Origin: Halapricum desulfuricans
GTDB taxonomy: Archaea > Halobacteriota > Halobacteria > Halobacteriales > Haloarculaceae
Direction: 5' to 3'
Length of the DNA: 64,000 bases
Assembly (NCBI RefSeq): GCF_017094525.1
Contig: NZ_CP064788.1
Span: 496,001-560,000, forward strand
Part shown: positions 7,568 through 15,776 of the stretch, piece after piece
How positions within the stretch are numbered: the stretch's first letter is position 1
Layout of the letters: each line of letters begins with the position of its first letter
The notes under the pieces: generated by a model
The model's database searches: none
What the model saw: the letters and a program-made list of their open reading frames with translations, nothing else
Told to the model about the DNA's origin: nothing
Position numbers and translations under genes: made by a program

Positions 7568-9370
7568 ATGACGATGGAATTCGAAATGCCGGAATGCGAC
7601 GACGGGAGCGACGAGGGGAAACTCGTCGCCTGGCACGTCGAACCCGGTGACACGGTTCAGTCCGGCGACCGGATCGCCGACGTCGAGACCGACAAGTCGG
7701 TCATCGAGGTCACCGCCCCCGGCGGGATGGTCGTGACAGAACTGCTCCATGAGGTCGGCGACGACATCCCGGTCGGCGAACCGCTCGTCGCCTACGACGA
7801 GGTCGACGACGCCGAGAGCGAGAGCGATGAATCGTCGGCGGACGAGGGGCCGGTGTCCGCCGTCTCGCGCGTCGACGACGGGAGCGAGGACGCTGAGAGC
7901 GAGGCCGACGAAGGTGGGGAGGAACCGACGTCCGCCGTCTCGCACGTCGAAGGCGAGTCGGTCGCACCGGACGAGGCCGACGACGCGACGGAGGTGCTGA
8001 TCGTCGGTGCCGGACCCGGCGGGTACGTCGCGGCGATCCGGGCTGCACAGCTCGGGCTGGACGTGACGCTCGTCGAACGGGACGCCTACGGCGGGACCTG
8101 TCTCAACTACGGCTGCATCCCTTCGAAGGCGCTCATTCACGGCAGCGACGTCGCCCACGAGGCGCGCAACGCCGAGGACCTCGGGATCACTGCCGACGTC
8201 GAGGTCGATTTCGCGAAACTCGTCGACTGGAAGGACAACGTGGTCGATCAGCTCACCGGCGGCGTCGAGAACCTCTGTCAGGCGGCCGGCGCGACGCTGA
8301 TCGAGGGGACCGCACGCTTCGTCGACGACCACGTCGCCGAGGTCGAGACCGACGGCGGGGCGTCGACGCTCGCCTTCGAGAACGCGATCGTTGCGACCGG
8401 CAGCCGCGTCATCGAGATCCCCGGCTTCGAGCCGGACGGCGAGTACGTCCTCGACTCGCGAGACGCGCTCGATCTCGATGAGATCCCCGACTCGCTGGTC
8501 GTCATCGGCGCAGGATATATCGGGATGGAACTGTCGACGGTCTTTGCGAAGCTCGGGACCGATGTCACGGTCGTCGAGATGCTCGAGGACGTGCTGCCGA
8601 TGTACGAGGGAGACATCTCGCGGATCGTCCGCGAGGAAGCCGCCGATCTGGGGATCGAGTTCCGGTTCGGCGAGCTCGCCGCCGACTGGGAACGGGACGG
8701 CGACGGCGTCGTCGTCACGACCGAAGACGAGGACGGCGCGACGGCGGAACTGAAAGCCGACGCGGTACTGGCTGTCCCCGGGCGGGAACCCATCACCGAC
8801 ACGGTCGGTCTCGGCGCGCTCGGGATCGAACCCGACGATGACGGCTTCGTCCCGACGGACGCGCAGGGGCGGACCGCCCGCGATCACGTCTTCGCGATCG
8901 GCGACGTGGCCGGCGAACCCATGCTCGCCCACAAGGCCAGCCACGAGGGCGAGGTCGCCGCGGCCGCGGTCGCCGGCGAGCCCGCTGCGCTGGACCACAG
9001 AGCGATGCCGGCGGCTGTCTTCACTGACCCCGAGGTCGCGACGGTCGGCCTGACCGAGGCTGACGCCGAGGAAGCCGGGTATACGACGGCGGTCGGACAG
9101 ATGCCCCTCAGTGGGAACGGCCGCGCGCTGACGGTCGAATCCCCCGAAGGGTTCGTCCGGATCGTCGCCGACGCGCCGACCGGAACCGTCCTCGGCGCAC
9201 AGATCGTCGCGCCCGAGGCCTCGGAACTGATCGGCGAGGTCGCACTGGCGGTCGAACAGCGTCTCACCCTCGAGGAACTCGCCGGAACGGTCCACACCCA
9301 TCCGACGCTCTCGGAAGCGATCATGGAAGCCGCCGCCGACGCCGCCGGCGAGGCTATCCATACGCACTGA
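7568..9370 (+). CDS. lpdA: Dihydrolipoamide dehydrogenase (E3) with N-terminal lipoyl domain
   Basis: This gene encodes a 600-residue fusion. Residues 1-80 are a lipoyl domain with VETDKSVIEV (lipoylated Lys43). An acidic Ser/Glu/Asp linker runs to about residue 138. The rest is a complete E3 flavoprotein: FAD motif IVGAGPGGYVA, redox pair in GGTCLNYGCIPSKAL, NAD motif VIGAGYIGMELS, GDVAGEPMLAHKA, and the catalytic HTHPTLSE at the C-terminus. E3 reoxidises dihydrolipoamide of 2-oxoacid dehydrogenase or glycine-cleavage complexes. No E1 or E2 genes are nearby. ATG 7568 was chosen because the lipoyl domain starts there; 7574 is an alternative. Lipoate-attachment genes follow at 9944-10956. Confidence 0.92.
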   Translation: MTMEFEMPECDDGSDEGKLVAWHVEPGDTVQSGDRIADVETDKSVIEVTAPGGMVVTELLHEVGDDIPVGEPLVAYDEVDDAESESDESSADEGPVSAVSRVDDGSEDAESEADEGGEEPTSAVSHVEGESVAPDEADDATEVLIVGAGPGGYVAAIRAAQLGLDVTLVERDAYGGTCLNYGCIPSKALIHGSDVAHEARNAEDLGITADVEVDFAKLVDWKDNVVDQLTGGVENLCQAAGATLIEGTARFVDDHVAEVETDGGASTLAFENAIVATGSRVIEIPGFEPDGEYVLDSRDALDLDEIPDSLVVIGAGYIGMELSTVFAKLGTDVTVVEMLEDVLPMYEGDISRIVREEAADLGIEFRFGELAADWERDGDGVVVTTEDEDGATAELKADAVLAVPGREPITDTVGLGALGIEPDDDGFVPTDAQGRTARDHVFAIGDVAGEPMLAHKASHEGEVAAAAVAGEPAALDHRAMPAAVFTDPEVATVGLTEADAEEAGYTTAVGQMPLSGNGRALTVESPEGFVRIVADAPTGTVLGAQIVAPEASELIGEVALAVEQRLTLEELAGTVHTHPTLSEAIMEAAADAAGEAIHTH

Positions 9371-9391
9371 TACTCGCCGGTCCATCACGAT

Positions 9392-9412
9392 CCTTGATCG
9401 TTTTTCTTCTTC
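9392..9412 (+). terminator. Oligo-T terminator after the lipoyl-E3 gene
   Basis: GATCGTTTTTCTTCTTC lies 22-42 bases after the E3 stop codon. Archaeal RNA polymerase terminates at coding-strand T-runs without needing a hairpin. It separates the E3 gene from the independently promoted OsmC gene. Confidence 0.45.
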
Positions 9413-9482
9413 AGCGGGGCCTATTGTAGCGATCGATTCCACAAGCCCTTTTACTGTATGGTGGATACTGCACAATACAGAC

Positions 9483-9887
9483 ATGTCCGATATCAGTCTG
9501 ACGACGACGAACACGAGCGGTTTCGACACTGAAAGCGTCATCGGCGGTTTCGCAGTCGGTATCGATCCGATGACAGAGACCGGTCCCGATCCGAACTCGG
9601 TACTGGTCGCCGATTACGCGGCGTGTTTCCTGCCCGCGGTTCGGATGGGCGCGCGCAAGTCCGGCTACGACCTCGGCAAGATGGAGATCGAGGCCGAGGC
9701 CGACCTGACCGACGAGGACAACCTCGAGTCGATCAGCTTCACGCTGAAAGTCGAGGGTAACGTCGAGAACCCCGAGGAACTCGTCGAACTGGGCGAGCAG
9801 TTCTGTCATGTCCACACGGCGCTTCGCGAGGAACTGCACGCCGACGTCACCGTCGAGACCGAGGCCTTCGCGACGGCCTCGGCGTAA
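9483..9887 (+). CDS. OsmC family protein
   Basis: This gene encodes a 134-residue member of the OsmC/Ohr superfamily of thiol-dependent organic peroxide reductases. The two conserved cysteines are visible: Cys48 in VADYAACFLPA on the first long helix and Cys108 in GEQFCHVHTAL. The intervening beta strands (MEIEAEADL, ISFTLKVEG) fit the fold. Ohr/OsmC enzymes are recycled by lipoylated proteins through E3 in several bacteria, which suits its place between a lipoyl-E3 fusion and the lipoate ligase genes. That link here is inference. A TATA-like box near 9447-9456 fits a near-leaderless start at 9483. Confidence 0.85.
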   Translation: MSDISLTTTNTSGFDTESVIGGFAVGIDPMTETGPDPNSVLVADYAACFLPAVRMGARKSGYDLGKMEIEAEADLTDEDNLESISFTLKVEGNVENPEELVELGEQFCHVHTALREELHADVTVETEAFATASA

Positions 9888-9943
9888 CGACCGCGAGCGC
9901 GGAGACCGACACGCAGAAACACGCTCCACCCCTTTCGATTCCT

Positions 9944-10213
9944 ATGGATCGTCGTAGCTCAGTCAAGGTGCCGGACGGCAAACTCGTCGAGGTGGCCGTC
10001 TCGGGAACCGACCGGATCGAATCCGCTCGCATCACGGGTGACTTCTTCCTCGAGCCGCCCGAGGCGCGAGCCGAACTGGAGGCCGCGATCGAGGGCCACT
10101 CCTTCGAGGTCGACCGCGAGACGCTCGTGGCGTCGATCGAGAGCGTCGACGCACGGCTCATCGGCTTCGACCACGACCACCTCGCCGAGGCGACGCTGGA
10201 GGCGATCGAATGA
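9944..10213 (+). CDS. lplB: Lipoate-protein ligase accessory subunit (LplB-type)
   Basis: This gene encodes an 89-residue protein resembling the separate C-terminal accessory domain of archaeal two-part lipoate ligases. It begins with beta strands (VKVPDGKLVEVAVSG, ARITGDFFLEP), followed by helices with the LEAAIEG segment. In Thermoplasma the LplB protein must combine with LplA for lipoate activation. Its TGA overlaps the ATG of the lplA gene by four bases (ATGA at 10210-10213), so the two are translationally coupled as subunits of one enzyme. Confidence 0.75.
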   Translation: MDRRSSVKVPDGKLVEVAVSGTDRIESARITGDFFLEPPEARAELEAAIEGHSFEVDRETLVASIESVDARLIGFDHDHLAEATLEAIE

Positions 10214-10956
10214 ACCTTCGCGTCGTCGACTCAGGGCGGTACAGCGAGCCGGTCCAGCAGGCGCTGGAACGCGTTCTGACCGACCGGCTGGTGGCGGGCG
10301 AGATCGAGCCGACGCTGCGGTTCTGGTACCGCGACGGCCCCGCGGTCCCGCTGGGTCGCTTCCAGGCCTACGCCGACGAGGTCGCGACCGACTACGTCGA
10401 GGAACACGACGTTGAGGTCGTCCGCCGGATCACCGGCGGCGGTGCGATGTACGTCGAACCGGGTGCCGTGATCACCTACTCGCTGTATCTCCCCCGCGAG
10501 ACTGTCTCGGACGACGTCGAGGCCAGCTACGCCGAACTCGATCAGTTCACGCTCGACGCGCTCCGGGACCTCGGATTGGCGGTCCGCCACGAGCCGCTGA
10601 ACGACATCGCTCACCCGGAGGGCAAGATCGGCGGCGCTGCCCAGCTTCGGACGGACGACGCCGTGCTCCATCACACGACGATGAGCTACGAACTGGACAT
10701 CGCGGAGATGCTGCGCGTGCTCCGGATCGGCGAGCAGAAGGTCTCGGATAAGGCCATCAAGTCCGCCGAAAAGCGCGTCGCCCGTATCAGCGATCACATC
10801 GATGCCGACCGCAGCGAGGTCGTCGACGCGATGATCGACGCGGCGGCAGACCGATACGACGTCTTCGAGGGCGAACTCTCCGAGCAGGTGCTCACGGAGG
10901 CACGAACGCTCGCTGACGAACAGTTCGGCACCGACGAGTGGAACCGACAGCTGTAG
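10210..10956 (+). CDS. lplA: Lipoate-protein ligase A, catalytic subunit
   Basis: This gene encodes a 248-residue member of the biotin/lipoate ligase fold family. The signature RRITGGGAMYVEPG (from residue 72) matches the RRxxGGGAVYH-type loop that binds lipoyl-AMP. NDIAHPEGKIGGAAQ (about residue 131) holds the conserved lysine that contacts the intermediate. The enzyme attaches lipoate to Lys in lipoyl domains such as the one fused to E3 upstream. The C-terminal accessory domain of bacterial LplA is missing and supplied in trans by the overlapping lplB. An octanoyltransferase function is a less likely alternative. Confidence 0.88.
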   Translation: MNLRVVDSGRYSEPVQQALERVLTDRLVAGEIEPTLRFWYRDGPAVPLGRFQAYADEVATDYVEEHDVEVVRRITGGGAMYVEPGAVITYSLYLPRETVSDDVEASYAELDQFTLDALRDLGLAVRHEPLNDIAHPEGKIGGAAQLRTDDAVLHHTTMSYELDIAEMLRVLRIGEQKVSDKAIKSAEKRVARISDHIDADRSEVVDAMIDAAADRYDVFEGELSEQVLTEARTLADEQFGTDEWNRQL

Positions 10957-11070
10957 CCGGACGCGGATCGAAACGTGTCGGTGGGTCGCGCACCCGGTAC
11001 CGGCAATTTTTGCATTGAAAACCATTGATAAATACGCTTATTATGCTGGCGTCCATCCGAAAAACCGGAT

Positions 11071-11409
11071 ATGGCATCTCCAGAAGACGAAGTCGCGGAG
11101 AAAAAGCAGAACGTACAGGAATTCGCCGGGGAAGCAGAATCTGTCGAATCGTTCCTGGGATTCGTCCACTCGGCCGAGGAAGACGGCGCGCTGGACGCGA
11201 AGACGAAGGAACTGATGTCGCTCGCGCTGGGCGTCACGCTGCGCTGTGAGGACTGTATCGTCTGGCACCTCGACGCGGCTATAGCGGCGGGCGCGACCGA
11301 GGACGAGATCGTCGAAGCGCTCGAGATCGCGGTCGTCATGGGCGGCGGTCCGGCCCTGATGTACGCCACCGAGGCCTACGAGACGCTGCAGTCGTTCGAC
11401 CTCGATTGA
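11071..11409 (+). CDS. Carboxymuconolactone decarboxylase / AhpD-like protein
   Basis: This gene encodes a 112-residue all-helical protein of the CMD superfamily. It has the AhpD-type peroxidatic motif CEDCIVWHLDAA (Cys59, Cys62, His66) followed by GATEDEIVEALEIAVVMGGGP. The CxxC...H arrangement indicates a thiol-redox role (alkylhydroperoxidase-like, lipoamide-linked in AhpD) rather than a true decarboxylase. That would fit with the nearby OsmC, lipoate ligase and lipoyl-E3 genes, an inferred link. The TGA stop donates the first base of an 80-bp palindromic element. A TATA-like region lies around 11034-11042. Confidence 0.88.
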   Translation: MASPEDEVAEKKQNVQEFAGEAESVESFLGFVHSAEEDGALDAKTKELMSLALGVTLRCEDCIVWHLDAAIAAGATEDEIVEALEIAVVMGGGPALMYATEAYETLQSFDLD

Positions 11410-11488
11410 TACGGGTGGCTATCCGTTTCTAAAGATATCTGGCACGACGGCGTGCCGGATCGTTCCGCGATGGTATAGTCACCAGTAT
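11409..11488. repeat. 80-bp palindromic element, copy 2
   Basis: The terminal repeats ATACGGGTGGCTAT (11409-11422) and ATAGTCACCAGTAT (11475-11488) match with two mismatches. The central hairpin ATCTGGCACG-ACGG-CGTGCCGGAT (11437-11460) lies exactly 28 bases from both ends. It shares its hairpin core with copy 3 at 42566, and like copy 1 it starts on the last base of an upstream TGA stop. A separate short hairpin, CCGCCC-CGTC-GGGCGG, follows at 11503-11518. Confidence 0.8.
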
Positions 11489-11567
11489 AAACTGCCGTTC
11501 TACCGCCCCGTCGGGCGGCCGATCCGGCGGACTTCGAGCAGCTGCTCTCGCGAGTCCGGTGCGTGTC

Positions 11568-11577
11568 CTTTAATATC
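11568..11577 (+). promoter_or_regulatory. TATA box of the thiamine transporter operon
   Basis: CTTTAATATC is centred about 26 bases before the ATG at 11599, predicting a leaderless thiB transcript. Bases 11489-11598 show none of the conserved core of a TPP riboswitch, so thiamine control would have to act at this promoter, for example through a DNA-binding repressor. Confidence 0.5.
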
Positions 11578-11598
11578 ACTGGGTACAACAACCGGGTA

Positions 11599-12726
11599 AT
11601 GAGACGTCGAACGTTCCTCAGGACCGCGGGTGCCGGTTCGGTCGTCGCGCTGGCGGGCTGTACCGGAAACGGCGATCAGAACGGGACACCGAGTGACACT
11701 CCGCAGGACGGGTCATCAGGCGATACCCAACAGAACGGGACGACGACTACGGGCGACCCGGAGCGGACGCTCACGGTCGCCACCTATTCGTCGTTCACCG
11801 GCGAGGACACGGCCGGAAACTACCTCAAGTCGGCGTTCGAGGACGACCGCGACGACGTGACCGTCGAGTTCGAGGTGCCGGAGAACGGACTCAACCAGTA
11901 CATCCTGCAAAAACAACAGGGGTCGAACGTCAGCGCCGACATGTACCTCGGGCTGAACACGGCGGAACTCGTCCGCGCCGAGGACGAACTCGACGCGGAG
12001 CTGTTTCTCGACTCGCGGGGCGATCTCGATCGGGCCGACGCGATCAAGTCGGATCTGGAGATCGACCCCGAGGGGCGGGCTGTCACCTACGACACCGGCT
12101 ACATCACGCTCGTCTACGACGAGGACGAGGTCGACTCGCCGGCGACGTTCGACGAGTTGCTCGAGCCGGCCTACGAGGACGCGCTGATCACTCAGAACGC
12201 CCAGCAGTCCGACCCCGGCCGGGCGTTCCTGCTGTGGACGATCGCCGATCAGGGCGAAGACGAGTATCTCGACTACTGGCAGGGACTGCTCGACAACGGC
12301 GTCCGGATCCTCAGCGACTGGGAGCCCGCCTACAACGCTTACCTCGACGGAAGTGCACCGATGGTCGTCTCCTACTCGACCGATCAGGTGTACTATCACG
12401 GTCCCGACGTGGACATGTCCCGCCATCAGGTCGGGTTCATCGAGGACCAGGGGTACGCCAACCCCGAGGCGATGGCCCGGTTTGCCGACACCGACACCGC
12501 GGATCTCGCGCTGGAGTTCATGGACTTCGTCCTGCAGCCCGAACAGCAGGCCGAGATCGCGGTCAAGAACGTCCAGTTCCCGGCCGTCGAGGACGCCGAC
12601 CCCGGCGAGGGGTTCTCCGAGTACGCCTACGAGCCACCGGAACCCGTCACGCACACCTACGACGAACTGCAGGGCAAAGTCGACGGGTGGATCGAGCAGT
12701 GGGCCCGACAGATCGCTGGCCCGTGA
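11599..12726 (+). CDS. thiB: Thiamine ABC transporter, substrate-binding lipoprotein
   Basis: This gene encodes a 375-residue extracellular solute-binding protein. The N-terminus has twin arginines (MRRRTFLRTAG) and a lipobox LAGC (Cys21), indicating Tat export with lipid anchoring, followed by a Thr/Gly/Asn/Asp-rich linker. The mature domain follows the TbpA pattern: LTVATYSSFTGE at the start, then SADMYLGL, YDTGYITLVYD, DPGRAFLLWT, DYWQGLLDNGV and MVVSYSTDQVYYH. It captures thiamine or its phosphates for the permease and ATPase encoded next. An iron-binding relative is the main alternative, but the TbpA-like blocks favour thiamine. Confidence 0.85.
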   Translation: MRRRTFLRTAGAGSVVALAGCTGNGDQNGTPSDTPQDGSSGDTQQNGTTTTGDPERTLTVATYSSFTGEDTAGNYLKSAFEDDRDDVTVEFEVPENGLNQYILQKQQGSNVSADMYLGLNTAELVRAEDELDAELFLDSRGDLDRADAIKSDLEIDPEGRAVTYDTGYITLVYDEDEVDSPATFDELLEPAYEDALITQNAQQSDPGRAFLLWTIADQGEDEYLDYWQGLLDNGVRILSDWEPAYNAYLDGSAPMVVSYSTDQVYYHGPDVDMSRHQVGFIEDQGYANPEAMARFADTDTADLALEFMDFVLQPEQQAEIAVKNVQFPAVEDADPGEGFSEYAYEPPEPVTHTYDELQGKVDGWIEQWARQIAGP

Positions 12727-12852
12727 TCGCCGCCGGTCGATCGCCGTCACAGCGCCGGCAGTGTGAGTCGGCGCGGCCGGATCACGCCGCGTCGATGCGA
12801 CAGTGTGTCGAATATCGTCACGGACGTACATCCGGCTCCTGCACTTCCATCA

Positions 12853-14658
12853 ATGACTGCTGATCGGACCATCTCCCGGGCGCTCCAGCGCGCCGCGCTC
12901 CCGGTCGGGGTCGCGGCGACGATCGCCGTCCTGCTGGTCGTCTTCTACTACCCGGTCGGCCACGTGCTCGTTTCGGCCGTCCGCGAGGGCGGTCACCTGA
13001 CAATCGAGCCGATCCGGGCGGTCCTGACCGACCCCTTCTACGCGGGCGTCGCCCATCACCTGTTCGTCGATCCGCTCGGCGTCCCGGCCGGGGTCGTCGA
13101 CTGGATCGCCGCCGGCTTCCCGTCGGTCCGGCTCGGTCTGTTCGGATTCACGGCCTACCAGGCGCTGCTGTCGACGGTCGCGAGCGTCCTGCTCGGGCTT
13201 CCCGGAGCGTACGTGCTGGCCCGCTATGACTTCCGCGGTCGGCGGACGATCCGGTCGCTGACGCTCGTGCCGTTCGTCCTCCCGTCGATCCTGGTCGCGG
13301 TCGGCTTCCGGGCGATGTTCAGCCGCCGCGGGCTCGCCAACGACCTGCTCGGCGCGGTCGGGCTGGGACCGGTCGAGTTGCTCGGCACGCTGCAGATCGT
13401 CGTCCTCGCGCACGCCTTCTACAACGCGCCGCTGGTGACGCGGCTGGTGACGACCGCCTGGGAGGGCGTCGACCGACGGCAGGTCGAGAGCGCCCGTTCG
13501 CTGGGCGCGTCCCGGATCCGGGCCTTTCTGCATGTCGTCCTGCCGGCGCTGGCTCCGGCGATCCTCACCGGGGCCGTGCTGACGTTCGTGTTCACGTTCA
13601 TGTCGTTCCCGATCGTGCTGACGCTCGGCGGGCTCGATCTGGCGACCGTCGAGGTGTGGATCTACGCCCGCGTCCAGTCGCTGGCACTCCAGGAGGCCGC
13701 CACACTCGCCACCCTGGAGACCGTCCTCTCGCTCGCGTTCATCTACGTCTATCTGCGCTACGAGAACCGGCAGGTCACGACCCGGGGTGGCGGTCAGTCG
13801 CTCCCCAGGGAACGGCTAGTCGCCGGCTGGCGGTCGCTTTTCGACCCGCGTCGGCTGGCGATCGCCGCCTACGTCGCGGTCGTCGCCGTCGTGATCGTCG
13901 GGCCGCTGGTCAGTCTGCTCGTCGAGAGCGTCACCGATCCCAGCGGAAGCTTCACCACGGCCTACTACGAGTTCCTGCTGGCCCGACAGTCTTCCGGGGC
14001 CGTCGGTACCGTCCGGCCGATGCCGGCCGTGATCAACTCGCTGGTCTTCGGGGCGGGGACGCTGCTGCTTGCGATCCCGATGGGCGTGGTCGTCGCCGTC
14101 GTCGCGACGCGGGGCGGTCGCGGCAGCCGCGTCGCAGAGGCGATATTGACCGCACCGCTGGCGGTCAGCGGGATCGTCGTCGGGATCGGACTCCTGCTGA
14201 CGTTCGTCTTCGGGACGACGGTCGCGGGCCACCGACTGGTGGTGACCGGTCCCGTCGCGATCGTCTTCGCACACGCCGCGGCGGCCTACCCGTTCGTGAC
14301 GCGCAACGTCGCGCCCGCGCTGGGCGGACTCGATCCCCGGCTCCGGGAGGTCGCCCGATCGCTGGGCGCGACGCGACTGCGGGCGCTGCTCGAGGTCGAA
14401 CTCCCGGTGATCGCGCCGGCGCTGCTCGCGGGGGCGGCCTTCGCGTTCGCGATCAGCATCGGCGAGTTCGATTCGACGGTCTTACTCGCGGAGGGCGTCG
14501 ACAGTTACACGATGCCGGTCGCGCTCGAACGGTACGTCGGCACGCGCTCGCTCGGTCCCAACCTCGGCCCGGCGACCGCGATGGGGACCGTCCTGCTCGC
14601 GGTGACGGCCGTCAGCTTCGTCGTCATCGATCGCCTCGGCGGGCGGTGGGAACCGTGA
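12853..14658 (+). CDS. thiP: Thiamine ABC transporter, fused permease
   Basis: This gene encodes a 601-residue membrane protein made of two homologous permease halves of about 300 residues. Each half has roughly six TM helices and an EAA loop that docks the ATPase: ESARSLGASRIRAFLHVVLP in the first half and VARSLGATRLRALLEVELP in the second. This two-domain layout is typical of ThiP and FbpB-like permeases. The ATG at 12853 was chosen over upstream codons, which look non-coding. The final GTGA overlaps the start of thiQ, indicating translational coupling. Confidence 0.9.
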   Translation: MTADRTISRALQRAALPVGVAATIAVLLVVFYYPVGHVLVSAVREGGHLTIEPIRAVLTDPFYAGVAHHLFVDPLGVPAGVVDWIAAGFPSVRLGLFGFTAYQALLSTVASVLLGLPGAYVLARYDFRGRRTIRSLTLVPFVLPSILVAVGFRAMFSRRGLANDLLGAVGLGPVELLGTLQIVVLAHAFYNAPLVTRLVTTAWEGVDRRQVESARSLGASRIRAFLHVVLPALAPAILTGAVLTFVFTFMSFPIVLTLGGLDLATVEVWIYARVQSLALQEAATLATLETVLSLAFIYVYLRYENRQVTTRGGGQSLPRERLVAGWRSLFDPRRLAIAAYVAVVAVVIVGPLVSLLVESVTDPSGSFTTAYYEFLLARQSSGAVGTVRPMPAVINSLVFGAGTLLLAIPMGVVVAVVATRGGRGSRVAEAILTAPLAVSGIVVGIGLLLTFVFGTTVAGHRLVVTGPVAIVFAHAAAAYPFVTRNVAPALGGLDPRLREVARSLGATRLRALLEVELPVIAPALLAGAAFAFAISIGEFDSTVLLAEGVDSYTMPVALERYVGTRSLGPNLGPATAMGTVLLAVTAVSFVVIDRLGGRWEP

Positions 14659-15776
14659 GCGACGTTGCCCTCGAGGACGTCTCGGTCGCCTTCGGCGGCG
14701 TCCCCGCGCTCGAGTCGGTGTCGCTGTCGATCGAGGCGGGCGAGTTCTTCACGCTGGTCGGCCCCTCCGGGTGCGGGAAGACGACGACGCTGCGGGCGAT
14801 CGCCGGCTTCGAGACGCCCGACGCCGGCACCGTCGCGATCGGCGGCGAAGACGTCGCGGGCGTTCCCCCGGAAGACCGGAACGTCGGCATCGTCTTCCAG
14901 AACTACGCGCTGTTCCCGCACATGAGCGTCCGCGAGAACGTCGCCTACGGCCTGCGTTATCGTGACCCGCCGGGGGGCGGCTCGACGGAAGAGCGGGTCG
15001 CGGAACTGCTCGATCTCGTGGACATGGACGGGATGGGCGACCGCGATCCCGAATCGCTGTCGGGCGGCCAGCAACAGCGGATCGCGCTGGCTCGAGCGCT
15101 CGCGCCCGGCCCGGACGTCCTCCTGCTGGACGAACCGCTGTCGGCGCTTGACGCCCGACTTCGGGAGCGGTTGCGCGTCGTGATCCGGGAGATCCAACGG
15201 GAACTTGATATCACGACGGTCTACGTCACCCACGACCAGTCGGAGGCGCTGGCGATCTCCGACCGCGTGGCGGTCATCTCCGACGGCCGCGTCGAACAGG
15301 TCGGGCCGCCCGAGTCGATCTACCGCGAGCCGGCGACCCGGTTCGTCGCGGCGTTCGTCGGCAATAACAACTTGCTGGAGGGCGTCGTCGTCTCCTCGGA
15401 CCCGCCGCGAGTCGCGCTCGACGCGCGTTCCGGCCCCGCCGGTCGCTCGGACGTGACAGTCCCCGTGGACATCCCTCACGCGACCGACCGGGCGGTGACG
15501 CTGTCGATCCGGCCCGAATCGCTCTCGCTCGTCGAGTCAGGATCGTCCCCGGAGGGGGACAGCCGGATCACGTTTCCCGCGACCGTCTCGACGGCCGAGT
15601 TCATGGGCGACGCCTATCGCGTCCACTGCGAGTGGGGCGGCCGCGAGTTGCTGGTCAAGACCGACGCCGACGAGCCGCCGGACGGCGACGTTCGGCTGGC
15701 AGTCGATCCGGCAGACGTGACGGTTCTGGACGAACCACAGGCGAGTTCGCGTCCCGTGGAGGCCGACGATGACTGA
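14655..15776 (+). CDS. thiQ: Thiamine ABC transporter, ATP-binding protein
   Basis: This gene encodes a 373-residue ABC ATPase. It has Walker A GPSGCGKTT (about residue 37), Q-loop FQNYALFPHMSVREN, signature LSGGQQQR, Walker B VLLLDEPLSALDARL and the switch His in YVTHDQ. A C-terminal extension of about 120 residues is a TOBE-like regulatory domain. It begins with a GTG that overlaps the thiP stop (GTGA) and ends over the start of the AIR-synthase-like gene. It powers import by the ThiB-ThiP complex. Confidence 0.9.
   Translation: MSDVALEDVSVAFGGVPALESVSLSIEAGEFFTLVGPSGCGKTTTLRAIAGFETPDAGTVAIGGEDVAGVPPEDRNVGIVFQNYALFPHMSVRENVAYGLRYRDPPGGGSTEERVAELLDLVDMDGMGDRDPESLSGGQQQRIALARALAPGPDVLLLDEPLSALDARLRERLRVVIREIQRELDITTVYVTHDQSEALAISDRVAVISDGRVEQVGPPESIYREPATRFVAAFVGNNNLLEGVVVSSDPPRVALDARSGPAGRSDVTVPVDIPHATDRAVTLSIRPESLSLVESGSSPEGDSRITFPATVSTAEFMGDAYRVHCEWGGRELLVKTDADEPPDGDVRLAVDPADVTVLDEPQASSRPVEADDD

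Noticed and set aside
7529-9541. A 670-codon minus-strand frame opposite the lipoyl-E3 fusion
   Set aside because: The E3 gene is unambiguous and the antisense product is an Arg/Asp-rich shadow.
11489-11598. Possible TPP riboswitch before the thiamine transporter
   Set aside because: No conserved thi-box core is visible and the TATA spacing indicates a leaderless message, leaving no room for a leader riboswitch.
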